NCBI GenBank assembly: GCA_029532415.1
Contig: JAQOTA010000047.1
Span: forward strand, 558,001-622,000
Source: Marasmius tenuissimus
Lineage: Eukaryota > Basidiomycota > Agaricomycetes > Agaricales > Marasmiaceae
Direction: 5' to 3'
DNA: 64,000 nucleotides
Of this stretch, positions 11,349 through 20,872 are shown piece after piece. Position numbers and translations under genes: made by a program. The notes below the pieces were generated by a model. The model saw only the letters and a list, made by a program, of their open reading frames with translations. It was not told where the DNA came from and searched no databases. Positions within the stretch are counted from its first letter, which is position 1. Every line of letters begins with the position of its first letter.

Positions 11349-13283
11349 TCATCGGGTGAGAATCTTCGTAGTGGTGAAATATTCAAGATTTTTGTGATCC
11401 GTTACCACGTCGACCGGATTCTCGGAACCTTCCAAGTAGTGCCGCCAATGTTTGAACGCCTCGAAGATGGCGAGGAGCTCTTTGTCGTGCACATCGTAGT
11501 TGAGTTCCGGAGGAGTGAAAGTCCGGGAGTGGAATGCGATAGGATGGATCTCACCGTCGTTGGTCCGGATAGAGAGGATAGCCGCCAACGCATAGTCGGA
11601 TGCGTCGGTTTCCACAATAATTTCTCGATCAGGAATCCAGTGCGTGAGGATAGGAGCATGAGTGAATGCCTCTTTCAGAGTATCGAAGGCAGCCTGGCAT
11701 TCCGGGCTGAAGTTCCAACAAATGTCTTTCCGAGTGAGGCGGGTTAAAGGAACGGTAATGGCGCTATAGTTGAAGATAAAACACCGATAGAAGTTGCAAA
11801 AGCCGAGGAAAGATTGAATATCCTTAACTTTGCGCGGCGTAGGCCACTTGGTAATGATATCCACTTTGGACATATCCATTCGAAGACCATCTGGCGAAAG
11901 AATGTAGCCGAGGTATTCGATAGTATCGGTATGGAATTCGCACTTGGAGGCTTTGCAGTACAATCCGTTTGCCCGGAGGCGTTTGAGAACCTCCCGGACA
12001 TGCTTCTTGTGAGAGGAAATATCGTCGGAATAGATGAGGATGTCGTCTAGGTAAACTAAAACGTTAACATCAAGCATATCGGAGAAAATGTTGTTGACGA
12101 AGCGTTGGAAGACTGCAGGTGCGTTGGATAGTCCTTCCGGCATAACCCGCCACTCGAATGAGCCGTAACGGGTCCGGAAAGCGGTCTTGTATTCATCACC
12201 GTCGGCGATACGCACAAGGTGATAAGCGTGACGGAGGTCAAGCTTGGTATAAATCCGAGCCTTCCGCGGAGCGTCGAGAAGGTCGGAGATGAGAGGGAGC
12301 GGATAGCGATCCTTTTTGGTAATCTTGTTGAGACCCCGGAAGTCGACGCAGAGTCTAAGATCACCACTCTTCTTCTTGATGAAGAGAACGGGAGCGCCGA
12401 AAGGAGATTTGGATGGAGTGATGAGCCCGGCCTGGAGATGTTCATCGATGAATTCTCGGAGAGCCGTGATCTCCGTTTGAGAAAGGGAATAGATCGGACC
12501 GAGAGGTGGTTCCGTTCCTTCCTCTAACTGAATCTTCATGTCGTCTTCTCCCCGATGCGCCAGAAGCTGTTTCGACATTTCTGGACTGAAGACGTCAGTG
12601 AATTCATGATAATCAGGCGGAATGATTGCCAAATCTTCCTCGGAAAGTTCCGCTGCGCGTCCGGAAGCCGCGTCGGAAGGCGTCATCTGGATGGTGAACG
12701 CCCGGGCACCGGATTCGGACTTCGCTCGGAGGTAAGCGCCAGCAGATATGAGGGAAACCTTCGGAGCTATAGCAGACGGAGCTGAGAGAAGATCAGCGTA
12801 GGAATAGATGGGCTCGAATGGATAAGATGGAGACTTAGCCTTGCGCCGAAGCGTACTAGGCTGAGGAGAGACTTCCGAGAGCTTGGAAGAGCGAGTCGGA
12901 AGGGCCGGCTGAGACGGAATAGGCTTTGTCCGGAATTCGATACTGTTGTTTGACCAGTCAACCAACGGGTTGTAGCGGTGAAGCCAGTTATATCCTAGAA
13001 CTAGGCTGCAAGCCGAATCAAGGTGAGTGACATAAAAGTCAATCGGAAGGATGTCTCCAGAAGAAAAAATGATAGGTAAAGAGGCCATGCGCGAAATAGT
13101 GGAACCATGAGAACCATTGAGAAGGCGAAGAGAAATAGGTGGTATTGGAATGGTAGGTACTTGGTTACGTTCCACGTACTTTGTATCTATAAAGCAGTGG
13201 GACGAACCGGAATCAACGAGAGCAGAAAAAGATAATGGTACAGTAGTAGATGACTGTTCGTGTGTATCGGAAGAAATAGACAT
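11349..13283 (-). CDS. pol: Gypsy pol, protease, reverse transcriptase and RNase H part
   Basis: The aspartic protease motif ALVDSGSSHCFID is near residue 22. RT follows from about residue 270, with LCVDFRGLNKITKKDRYPLP, the KLDLRHAYH block, the FEWRVMPEGLSNAPAVFQ block and the catalytic VLVYLDDILIY. RNase H starts at ETDASDYALAAIL with the HDKELLAI block. The frame stops at a TGA directly after KILTR, inside RNase H, and reopens in the same frame to complete RNase H and integrase. The pol frame is open upstream of this ATG back to 13421, overlapping the end of gag in the -1 frame. Expression by frameshifting is therefore likely and the ATG at 13283 may not be used. Confidence 0.9.
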   Translation of the reverse strand: MSISSDTHEQSSTTVPLSFSALVDSGSSHCFIDTKYVERNQVPTIPIPPISLRLLNGSHGSTISRMASLPIIFSSGDILPIDFYVTHLDSACSLVLGYNWLHRYNPLVDWSNNSIEFRTKPIPSQPALPTRSSKLSEVSPQPSTLRRKAKSPSYPFEPIYSYADLLSAPSAIAPKVSLISAGAYLRAKSESGARAFTIQMTPSDAASGRAAELSEEDLAIIPPDYHEFTDVFSPEMSKQLLAHRGEDDMKIQLEEGTEPPLGPIYSLSQTEITALREFIDEHLQAGLITPSKSPFGAPVLFIKKKSGDLRLCVDFRGLNKITKKDRYPLPLISDLLDAPRKARIYTKLDLRHAYHLVRIADGDEYKTAFRTRYGSFEWRVMPEGLSNAPAVFQRFVNNIFSDMLDVNVLVYLDDILIYSDDISSHKKHVREVLKRLRANGLYCKASKCEFHTDTIEYLGYILSPDGLRMDMSKVDIITKWPTPRKVKDIQSFLGFCNFYRCFIFNYSAITVPLTRLTRKDICWNFSPECQAAFDTLKEAFTHAPILTHWIPDREIIVETDASDYALAAILSIRTNDGEIHPIAFHSRTFTPPELNYDVHDKELLAIFEAFKHWRHYLEGSENPVDVVTDHKNLEYFTTTKILTR

Positions 13284-13408
13284 ATTTGAAGAAAGAGTAA
13301 GAGTAAGAGAATTAGGCGAAGAAAGAGCGGCTGCGTTGAGAGTTACCTCGGTGGAACGATCCGGCTCAACGCAACTCCGAACTCGTTCCGAGGGTTCGGA
13401 GTTGCGGA

Positions 13409-15337
13409 CTATTTTTTCGCCTCATCCGGTTTGGATGTAGAGGCGTCCGAAGTAGCTGCAGCACGACCTTTAGCCTGAGAACCGGCCGCAGGTCGCTTCC
13501 TACAATCATCTGTCTTGTGCTTTCCGCCACAGAACATGCACAAGTTGTTCTTCTTCCGACGTTCCTTCTCCTCCGGCTTCAACTTCCCGTCCTTACCAAG
13601 ATACTGGGCAACCGGATTGGTATTGTTGGAAGTCGGATTCGACCCAGTGTTGTTGTTGGCATTGGACTTGTTGCCGGAAGAGTTACTGGAAGAGTTGCCG
13701 GAATTCTTGTTAGAGCCACCGGAACTACCGGAACCTCCGGAAGAGTTGTTGGAACGATTTCCGGAGTTGTTGTTGGATCGGGAGTTAGAATTGGAATTGT
13801 TGTTGTTGGCTCGTTTCGCCGCTCGGCCCTCTCGGGATTTCTCCCCTTCGCGTACCCAGTGCGTCCGGTCGTATTCCCGGCACACTACACGCAACTGTTT
13901 GAGAGTCGAAGGACGAGCACCAACGTTCGGAAGTAAATCTTTGATACGCTTTGGCATAGCGCGATAATAGGCATGACGGAGAGCGTTCTCGCCGTAACCA
14001 ATCTTGGCTGCGAGAGTGTTGAAACGAACCTCGAACTTTCCGATTTTCTCCCCTTCTCCCATCCGGAGGTTGTCGAACTTGTCTTCGGCTTCCTCTATCG
14101 TATCCACCTGTCCGAAGAACATTTCGAGTTCATCGAGGAATGCTCGGAGGCTGAACATCCAAGCGGGCGGATCGGAATCGGTTTCGTAGGATAGGATTTC
14201 AGGTTGGAAATATTCAAGGCACATGCCACGGAGGTAGGAAATGATGTAGTGGATTTTATCGGCATCGGTAGGAAAATCGGAGGGACGGTGATTAAAGACG
14301 ATCATACATGACACGATGAAGCTCGGAAGTTTGTCGGGTTGAGTTCCGTCGAAGGTATCAGGTTCCTTGACGTTCCCCTTCTTTTCCAGCTTCTTCCCAA
14401 GGAGCTGGGCGATGATTTTGTTGTGCTCAAGCATGGATTGTACGAGTGCCATCATATTGAATTGGTAGAGATCGTTTCCGGGACCTCTAGGGAATCCAGG
14501 TCCCCCACCTCGTCCACCGGAGGGTCCTCCACCAGTAGGTCCACCGCCAGGTGGTCCGGGGGGTCCGGGTGGTCCGGAATCACCGGGTTCGTGATCGGAT
14601 CCGTCGTCACCTTCCGGCTCCGTATCCGTGTCTCCACCCCTGTTGCTACCTGCTCGGGATCCGCCCCTACTGCCACCTCGAGAGCCCTTGGGTTCCTCGA
14701 CCTGTTTATGTGGATCAGATCCCTCGGGTAACGCTGTCTCTGTTGGTAGTTCAGTATCCCGGGGCATAACCGGAGCTGTAACTGGATGAGTGGATGGATG
14801 TTCTTTGTCAACGGCGGCATCGAAAGTAAAGTCATCAATTATTCCCTCATCGGCTTTGTTTTTCCCCTTAGCTGTTTTCGGAGGCGGTTCGTTATGAGCC
14901 TTGTCAAGTGCTAGTGCTAGTTTTGCAGGATCAAGCACCCCCTGAGGATCTTCGATAGTAGCTGGAGAGAAAACTTGACGGGATGCGGGTTTCGGAGGTG
15001 GAGGAGGACGACTAGGAGTTTTGGGTACCTTGTCCCCTACATAGACTGTTCTGCCGTCCTCAAGTGTCCTGTATTTCGAAGCCATTGTAGTAGGACGTCG
15101 GAGCTTGCTAGGCGGAAGTGGTGCAACGGTATTAAGTGTGCCGATACGTGGAGTTGATTGTACGTCGATTTGATATTCGGAAGCACGGACGCTGCTGCCG
15201 AAAACCGCTTGTCGTTCTTTACGTCGACCGTAACGGTTGGTTGAGATGGATTCGGAAGCGGAGATACTTCCTATGAATTGGTTGGGTGGATCTTCGTCGA
15301 AGTGTCCAGGGAATTCAGGATTGACTTGTCTGGACAT
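13409..15337 (-). CDS. gag: Gypsy Gag protein
   Basis: The protein is 642 aa. The N-terminal third is polar and proline-rich, followed by a Gly/Pro run (GPPGPPGPPGGG). The retrotransposon gag capsid region runs from about residue 310 to 480 (PDTFDGTQPDKLPSFI, YLRGMCLEYFQPE, EDKFDNLRMGEGEKIGKFEV, MPKRIKDLLPNV). An Asn/Ser/Gly-rich low-complexity stretch precedes a zinc knuckle, CMFCGGKHKTDDC. Its spacing is C-x2-C-x3-H-x4-C, one residue shorter than the usual CCHC form. The stop TAG directly follows a run of six A, where pol opens in the -1 frame. Confidence 0.9.
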   Translation of the reverse strand: MSRQVNPEFPGHFDEDPPNQFIGSISASESISTNRYGRRKERQAVFGSSVRASEYQIDVQSTPRIGTLNTVAPLPPSKLRRPTTMASKYRTLEDGRTVYVGDKVPKTPSRPPPPPKPASRQVFSPATIEDPQGVLDPAKLALALDKAHNEPPPKTAKGKNKADEGIIDDFTFDAAVDKEHPSTHPVTAPVMPRDTELPTETALPEGSDPHKQVEEPKGSRGGSRGGSRAGSNRGGDTDTEPEGDDGSDHEPGDSGPPGPPGPPGGGPTGGGPSGGRGGGPGFPRGPGNDLYQFNMMALVQSMLEHNKIIAQLLGKKLEKKGNVKEPDTFDGTQPDKLPSFIVSCMIVFNHRPSDFPTDADKIHYIISYLRGMCLEYFQPEILSYETDSDPPAWMFSLRAFLDELEMFFGQVDTIEEAEDKFDNLRMGEGEKIGKFEVRFNTLAAKIGYGENALRHAYYRAMPKRIKDLLPNVGARPSTLKQLRVVCREYDRTHWVREGEKSREGRAAKRANNNNSNSNSRSNNNSGNRSNNSSGGSGSSGGSNKNSGNSSSNSSGNKSNANNNTGSNPTSNNTNPVAQYLGKDGKLKPEEKERRKKNNLCMFCGGKHKTDDCRKRPAAGSQAKGRAAATSDASTSKPDEAKK

Positions 15338-15374
15338 TCAGTAATTTCAACTCAAGGTTCGAGAATTAAAATAC

Positions 15375-16088
15375 TGTTAGGATCGTGCGGATATGACAGC
15401 TCGGACGGAGGTCCGAGCGGAAGAGAATGGAAGCCGACGTGCCGGAATGGACTAGTCGGAGTTGGAGAGATTCCGACAACCGGAAGGCCGAACGGATGGC
15501 TGGACAATAGTCGAAGGTTTCGCCAACGACACCGTTGAGTTGAGTTGTCCTTGACCGGAAGGAAAGGAAGATAAAGATGAAGAGGAGATAGAGATAAAGA
15601 GACGGAATGAGACGAATGAGATAAACGGAAACCAAGTTGATTTTAATTCTGAGGAATACAAGTCGTGAAGTATCTAGCTTATATATGTATCGATCTCCGA
15701 GACCTCCGAAGGGGTTCCGGCGATCATAGTACCGAAGGTGAGTCAAGAGCGGGAGAGAATGTATGTACAGTACGGAATCCGAGACGGAGGATGAAGTCCC
15801 AGAGTCGGAGATGAATCGGAAATGAAGTGTCAAAATGGAATGTACGGGATGAGTCATAATAGAATGGAAAGCGGAATGTCGGAATGGAGAGTAAACGTAC
15901 TACTCGGAAATGAATGGTGTATATGTATCTCCGATCCGTAAATACCGGGGACACGACGTCGGAATCCGAAGTCATGTTCCGGATAGGATCGTGAAGGAAG
16001 AGAAAACATAAAGTAGATTCCAAGTATCGGAATCTCCGGAAGGTGGATAGAGGCCTTCGGAAACCCCGGAACCGGCATGGATGTAACA
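15375..16088 (-). repeat. Gypsy 5' LTR
   Basis: This is the second 714-bp LTR. Compared with the left copy I see differences at three places (equivalent to 7662, 7721 and 7803). On the minus strand a TATATAAG box lies at 15685-15678, about 300 nt before the LTR end, and would start the genomic transcript. I could not recognise a clear tRNA primer-binding site just inside at 15374. Confidence 0.95.
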
Positions 16089-16093
16089 CTACA
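16089..16093. other. Target-site duplication of the Gypsy element (right copy)
   Basis: CTACA directly follows the right LTR, matching 7293-7297. It was originally the last 5 nt of a transposase intron. Confidence 0.95.
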
Positions 16094-17176
16094 ATGAATT
16101 TTGGTTCAAGACAAATTGATCAGTTCACGCATAATTGATAGAAAAATAAAGCTTACGAAGGCCTAGATATGCATCTGGGAGGTCGGTTGGTATCAGTTTC
16201 TCACATATGTTGCACGCATGTAACCGCTCGGGTTGTCCGTGGCGATCCATGAGTATGTTCCGAAGCGACTGAACCTCCTTCAGTCTAAGGTCGTGATCAA
16301 CTCCAGGGGCCTCAGACATGGTCAATACGGAATTGTACTGAGAGGCATGACGAAAGAGTGCATGCAGAACAAACGTTCGCCACACTTGCTCTGACGTGAG
16401 AGTGTACCGGCTTTGACCAATGAGTTCGGGTGGTAATGCTGACATAGCGTGGTTGTAGATGTTCGCAGAGTTGAGAGAAGATACCCATGCAAATAGCATC
16501 CACATTGTGAATAGCTCTGCGAGAGCGGTTGTAATGAACGTGGATTGCTCAAGGTGAATATAGGTTGACGGTGTTGAGCTGTAGTAGAATCGCTTCTCGA
16601 CATCCGTATCGGTGTAGTATTGCGGGTAGTAGCGGATAGGACAAACAGGGCATCGAAGGGAAGTTGAGTAGCCATCATGAGCACCGTGGAGTGAGAAGAG
16701 GGTGATCGGCACTCTAGAGAGTCGAGTGAGACCACGGCCACATTTGAGACATGAGAAATGAGGTGGATAGAACATGAATGCCGCTTCAAAATTGGCCGTC
16801 AGACCCCCATATTGTAACAAATTCCCTGCAACGCACCGAGATGTTTATGCTGTGAACTGTCTAATTTCCCATGCCTTTCAAAGAACACCGCGTCTTGCTT
16901 CTCCAATTCCATCTCTCCCTCATCCCAGATGAAAACTCCCAAAGTCACCCACAGGTCCGTAACGTATGGCTCGGATACATTCAAAATTGAGCTCAAAAAG
17001 GACACAACGTGAGGTGGAAGGGCTACTGGCGGGTTCTGTGAACTGGACACTTTGCTATAGACTGTGATTTCGCGTCGAAGAAACTGGCAAATGCGAAAAT
17101 AGGTGGCGAGCTTTGATAGCGAAAGAGAGCCGGGAAGATCAAGCTGTGTAAGGTCACCGATTGTGATTCGATCCAT
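16094..17176 (-). CDS. KDZ transposase, N-terminal part (CxC5 cluster)
   Basis: The reading starts at ATG 17176, with a TATA box 52 nt upstream. The first frame (17176-16799) ends in a helical segment with YVTDLWVTLGVFIWDEGE and FFERHGKL. A second frame (from about 16820) then carries FMFYPPHFSCLKC, LSRVPITLFSLHGAHDG, LRCPVCPIRYYPQYY, FYYSSTPSTYIHLEQSTF and the MWMLFAWVSSLNSANIYN block, the pattern of the CxC5 cysteine cluster that precedes KDZ transposases. The two frames overlap at 16799-16820 and no normal-sized intron obviously joins them, so a frameshift is possible. The coding part ends at a donor GTAAGC at 16156, and the next exon lies beyond the Gypsy insertion at 7292. The join reads CTAGGCCTTC|GCCCTCTGCG, which keeps the frame. 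Confidence 0.75.
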
Positions 17177-17227
17177 GGCTTGAACAAATATGGGGTGGAA
17201 GGGGATTTCTGCTAATAAGAAGCCAGC

Positions 17228-17235
17228 TATATATA
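17228..17235 (-). promoter_or_regulatory. TATA box of the KDZ transposase
   Basis: TATATATA lies about 52 nt upstream of the ATG at 17176, mirroring the TATA box of the companion gene at the other end. Confidence 0.5.
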
Positions 17236-17264
17236 CGTATGGAAATGAATTAAGCGACAGGCGG

Positions 17265-17450
17265 AATCGGAATCGAAAGTAGATAGCGCGCTTTCTATCT
17301 TGAGGTTGACTTTCGATCCCACGATCTCACCCACACTTTCGATTTTCCCCATACTTTCGATCTCACTTTTACTTTTGATTTCCTTACTCTTTCTCTTTCT
17401 CTTTCGCTTTCTCTTTCGCTTTCGATTCTCACCACGTCGCTCGTGTCGAA
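17265..17450 (-). repeat. Right TIR and subterminal repeats of the KDZ element
   Basis: The TIR is about 17400-17450, with hexamer runs TTTCTC and TTTCGC (about 17385-17425). ACTTTCGAT lies at 17309-17317, 17335-17343 and 17353-17361, and its inverse at 17272-17280. The copy number matches the left end. Confidence 0.65.
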
Positions 17451-17555
17451 GCTCTCCTTCAGCCTGACCTTGTTCCCACAACACAAATCCCATGCTGCGT
17501 TACTTATACGCGCCTCTAACGCGCTTTCATTGAGATGTTGTTGACATTTTCAATC

Positions 17556-17990
17556 TCAGGAACGTGCTTGCGTCCACCTCACCTTATGCCTGCCACCTTT
17601 GCGAGCACGTCGTTGACGAGCGAACAACCGAGAAGATACTGTCATTCTCCTGCAATATTGAAGGTTTCTCCAAATGCAACGACTCCCCTTCATTGTTAGA
17701 ACTAGGTCTACTCAAGAAAGAATGCCAACGTCTTGCAAAACTTCTGTCATCCCTCGATTCGGAGATTGCACGGCTGAAAACAAGTTCTACTTCGTCGATT
17801 TAATTTACAGCCCGGGAAACCGTTCGGAATCTACCAGAAGCCCCTGGCCTTGCTCCCGTGGCTGAAGAAACTTTATCTCGCTGGGCGTGGACGCCGGACA
17901 GAACGGACCCTCGTTGACGTGCTTGCATCTCGCAGGGGTCATTCAGTTCCAGACAATAATGTCCCACTTTCTAGCTCTCAAGAAACTGTG
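17556..17990 (+). pseudogene. Internally deleted F-box protein remnant
   Basis: The first part is nearly identical in protein to the N terminus of the F-box gene at 42318-44015: ASTSPYACHLC, then VVDERTTEKI, CNDSP and LASLDSEIARL-type blocks. After about 85 codons the frame stops at TAA. The next recognisable piece (about 17850-17960) matches that gene's far C terminus (LYLAGRGRRTERTLVDVLASRRG). The F-box and most of the repeat region between them are missing. Homology with the intact gene's promoter extends left to about 17456, where the KDZ element ends. Confidence 0.75.
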
Positions 17991-18372
17991 TTACCTCCAA
18001 ATATTTGAGTTTGAGACAAATTCTGTCAGAATCTGAGGCTTCCTCGCGATATCGGGTTTTCAAGGTGTTTTGGCATCGAGTGGGAGGCTGCAATGCAAAG
18101 TTGCTTTGACTTGAGGTCAATAAGATTTCTGATTTTGTTCACGCCAGAATACCGTACGGCACAATACGCTGTACTTTCGTCATCCCTGGTAGGTGGTGTC
18201 AAGCTGAAGTTTCGGAGAGAAAGTCGAAGGTCTCGAATACAACTGGCGCTGACGCGCTACGATGCTAAGCACTCCAGGATCGCGGACCCACAATAGTCAG
18301 CAATTTACTGGCCCTGGCTCGAGATCATTGAAATCGACACACCAAGTAGGTATTAGTATATATACATAAACA
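17991..18372. other. Short intergenic stretch
   Basis: No gene is seen. A GGATCGCGGACCCACA-type segment near 18277-18293 recurs at 29890-29902/34915-34925, downstream of the second seven-helix gene, and marks the start of the duplicated block. Confidence 0.4.
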
Positions 18373-19842
18373 CTAAAGATACAACTTTGTACAACTGAAC
18401 CCAAGGAAAGTGCGAGCCCCGACGGCCCCCGGGAGAATTATTGAAGAACCTCTCTTGTTCCTTTCATGAGAAAAGGCAGAGTTGCTTCTCTCAGCTCGTT
18501 CCTCCGATCCTTCGGAAAGAGAACCCATAATATACGAGTACGTCTGCGTCTCGCCAAACTCCGTCAGTTGTGATTCTGGAGACAGCCAGGCGGTGGTGGT
18601 CATACACTCTGCGGTGCTCCGAATCTCTATAAGACTTATAGGATCTTCTCCACTATTGTATTCTTGCTCGTCCGACTGGGTTGTTTGACCCTCAACTGTT
18701 ACTTCTGCCCCACTGTGTGAGTCCGAAGTTCTTCGTCGCGAAACTAGCCTCAACAAAGCGGTCACAATGACAAGGCAGTTGCACACCATCAATCCCACAG
18801 CAGCCTGAACGTTCACGGCTTCAGTTAAGATATCCTTGTGAGGATGCAAAACATGCATACCTGGATATTCGCCCCATACACAAGTCCTGTCGCGTTTGCT
18901 ACAGCCGTGGCAGCTACTTCTGCGCACCCCGCTCCTAACGACAGCAACGTACTTGCGAACAAAATCAAGATGATTCGACGCTCTGAGGTCGGGAGAGACG
19001 TCATCTTGCTAAGAGCATATAAAGGTAGAGCAACGAGAAATAGTGAGCATAATATGTCCGCTGCATGAATGACGGGAGAAGAGGGTAAATCTCGGAGCCG
19101 GGACCAGGCTAGTCATCAACTTGTTAACGTACCAGTGACTTGTGGACCCACAACCTTCCACCTCTTTCGTGCTGGCCATTGAGTGTCACTTCTCAGAGAA
19201 TACAACGTTACGGCGTGGTAAGATACGATTGCCGAGCCTACAAAGAAACACCCGATCGAAAATGTTAGAGCAGCCGTCTTGAGGCGACCCGCTGGAAGAA
19301 TGCGATATATAGAGAGTGACAAGGATATTCGGGAGGCCCTTGAAGTTAGTGACGAGGTCAGATTTGCGGACACCCTTCACTCAAGTACGTACCAGATAGT
19401 AGCGAAGTTCAGGGCACCGACGAGGATCTCCGTCAGCCCAAGTTCTGGTTGTTTCAGCATCGATTCCTTTCCCAGTCTGTTGATCACTGGAGTGGCAACA
19501 TGAGCCTTTGACGCAAAGCGAAAGGTCCCGATCCACCCCAAGATTCACCTAACGCACGGCTCACCCAGCCCAAGACAACGAATGCCATGGAAAGAAACGT
19601 AGCTACGACGACCCACCCGTCGTCCCAGGATAACCTCTTAATGCGGATTCGACGTGCTAAGCGAAATATTGTCGAGAGGATGGCAATGATCTGAATAACT
19701 GTGATGAAAATAAAGGCTGAGGCGGCGTTTATATCGATATAACAGCACAGGCATAAAGTGTTGGATACGCACCCTCCTTTTGCTGGTAAGCTCGAGTGCG
19801 AAACTGCTCCGGGGAAAAAGGAGAATCGTCACTCCGAGCCAT
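18373..19842 (-). CDS. Seven-helix membrane protein, fungal rhodopsin-domain type (copy A)
   Basis: Six exons can be read with short GT-AG introns. Exon 1 starts at ATG 19842 (MARSDDSPFSPEQFRT). Exon 2 gives a helix followed by STIFRLARRIRIKRLSWDDGWVVVA; this R-x-x-R...WDD motif is typical of the fungal rhodopsin-like integral membrane domain. Exon 3 has EILVGALNFATIW. Exon 4 has SRISLSLSIYRILPAGRL and a further helix. Exon 5 has ADILCSLFLVALPLYALSKM and TSERRIILILFASTLLSL. Exon 6 has VGLMVCNCLVIVTALLRLVSRR and then a polar cytoplasmic tail of about 130 residues ending at 18373. All junctions I checked keep the frame, so this copy looks intact. Ligand and function are unknown. An alternative upstream start in the same frame exists at 19989. 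Confidence 0.7.
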
Positions 19843-20798
19843 GGGGACTTGGAGTTGAGGAAAGTTGACAAGTATGGTCCTCGGCGCCTCTCGAAGTGTA
19901 GGGGGCCTCGGAAAGGGAAGACGATCCAACATCGAATGGAAACTACTTATAAGGTTGCGGAAACGGTGACCTAATTGAAGGGTATTCAATGTTCAGCGTT
20001 TAAGTTGGCGTTTAATCGGGAGGAAGGGTCGAAATCAATGTCAGCTCGGAGAGAAACGGGGTTGGGCCGACGAATCAATGCTCGTAGAGTCCTCCATGCA
20101 TCGAGCCGATCAACTGGATATTCATTCCGCACTTGCGCACTTTCTGTCATCGCCCTTATGAATTTTGTGGCCCGGTACCGCCTGTCAAACCTCAATCAAA
20201 CCCGAAATCGAGGCTTGCGACTAACTCTAGGTTCCTGATCTCCAGTCTTGTATGATCCCACTCTCAAGCCAAGTAGACGTCCTCCTTGGTCCTGAGAGAG
20301 TGAGCGGAGCCGTGAGTTTAATTTGAAGTTCGAGTGCCGTGGAGTGATCTAAACTTGAAAGCTGGCGGTGATGAAACATGAATGCATGACGGGTGATAGA
20401 CTGAAAGGACTCGAGGACGTAACTGTACATACCTTGGGAGAATAGAACTAGCGAATGGATTTCAATAGTTCCTCGTTAGAATGAATGAATTCACGTACCA
20501 GTGGGCAGACGCGGACATAGCATTGAGGAAGTTCTGCTCGCTTTCAGCCTCATCAAGACGTTTACAGGACTGCGGATATTGATATGACAATGCTTCGCGT
20601 TATTGAGTACCAGATGAGTATTAGCCGAGCCAGCACAATTTTGTGGAGCGTGTGTATCTGATAGAGCACTAGGTGATTGAGCATGATGGAGGTCAAGTGC
20701 AAAGGACAAGCGCGCGGTTTTCTACCAGCTACTCCCATTAACGAAACCTTGACATTGAGAGCTATAGTGATGCCACGGCCCAGCGCCACCAGTCCGAT
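19843..20798. other. Upstream region of seven-helix gene copy A
   Basis: No convincing gene is seen. The block around 20390-20450 (AAAGGACTCGAGGACG) recurs upstream of copy B near 36826-36841, so it belongs to the duplicated unit and may be promoter or an unrecognised exon. Confidence 0.35.
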
Positions 20799-20872
20799 GG
20801 CCGACTAGCTCGGTTGGTTAGAGCGTCGTGCTAATAACGCGAAGGTCTTGGGTTTGATCCCCACGTTGGCTA
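20799..20872 (+). tRNA. tRNA-Ile(AAT)-like gene, partly degenerate
   Basis: This 74-nt cloverleaf has acceptor stem GGCCGAC/GTTGGCT, D arm GCTC/GAGC, anticodon stem TCGTG/CGCGA and loop CTAATAA (anticodon AAT). Two normally invariant positions are altered: the D loop begins G where A14 is expected, and the T loop reads TTTGATC where TTCGANN is expected. The first T-stem pair is mismatched. It may be a decaying copy rather than a working gene. Confidence 0.6.

Larger units (their letters stand above)
7298..16088 (-). mobile_element. Ty3/Gypsy chromoviral LTR retrotransposon, complete
   Basis: The element is 8791 bp with two 714-bp LTRs (TG...CA) and a 5-bp TSD. The two LTRs differ at three positions that I could find (about 99.6% identical), so insertion was recent. 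Gag and pol read on the minus strand. The right LTR is therefore the 5' LTR, and a purine-rich tract lies next to the left LTR on that strand. Pol order is protease, RT, RNase H, integrase, chromodomain. One in-frame TGA interrupts pol after RNase H. An additional spliced gene runs antisense to pol next to the 3' LTR (8251-9382 +). Confidence 0.95.
3375..17450. mobile_element. KDZ-type DNA transposon, with a nested Gypsy element
   Basis: The two ends are inverted relatives: the left end starts TTCGACACCAGCGACG and the right end, read inward on the minus strand, starts TTCGACACGAGCGACG. Both then continue into an ATCGAAAR motif and GAAAGN repeats. Inside each end lie three ACTTTCGAT and one inverted ATCGAAAGT. 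The element holds two convergent genes, a zinc-finger companion (+) and a KDZ transposase (-), each with a TATA box about 50 nt upstream of its ATG. Without the 8.8-kb Gypsy insertion it would be about 5.3 kb. I see no target-site duplication. The left flank is a helical-bundle gene cut in an intron and the right flank is an F-box promoter, so flanking DNA was probably lost. KDZ identity rests on the transposase; the termini are my inference. Confidence 0.7.

Noticed and set aside
11040..11747. 235-codon frame (+) and other plus-strand frames across 9.8-14.8 kb
   Set aside because: They are mirror frames of Gypsy pol and gag, with no motif and no promoter. Only the 8251-9382 gene on this strand has its own exon logic.
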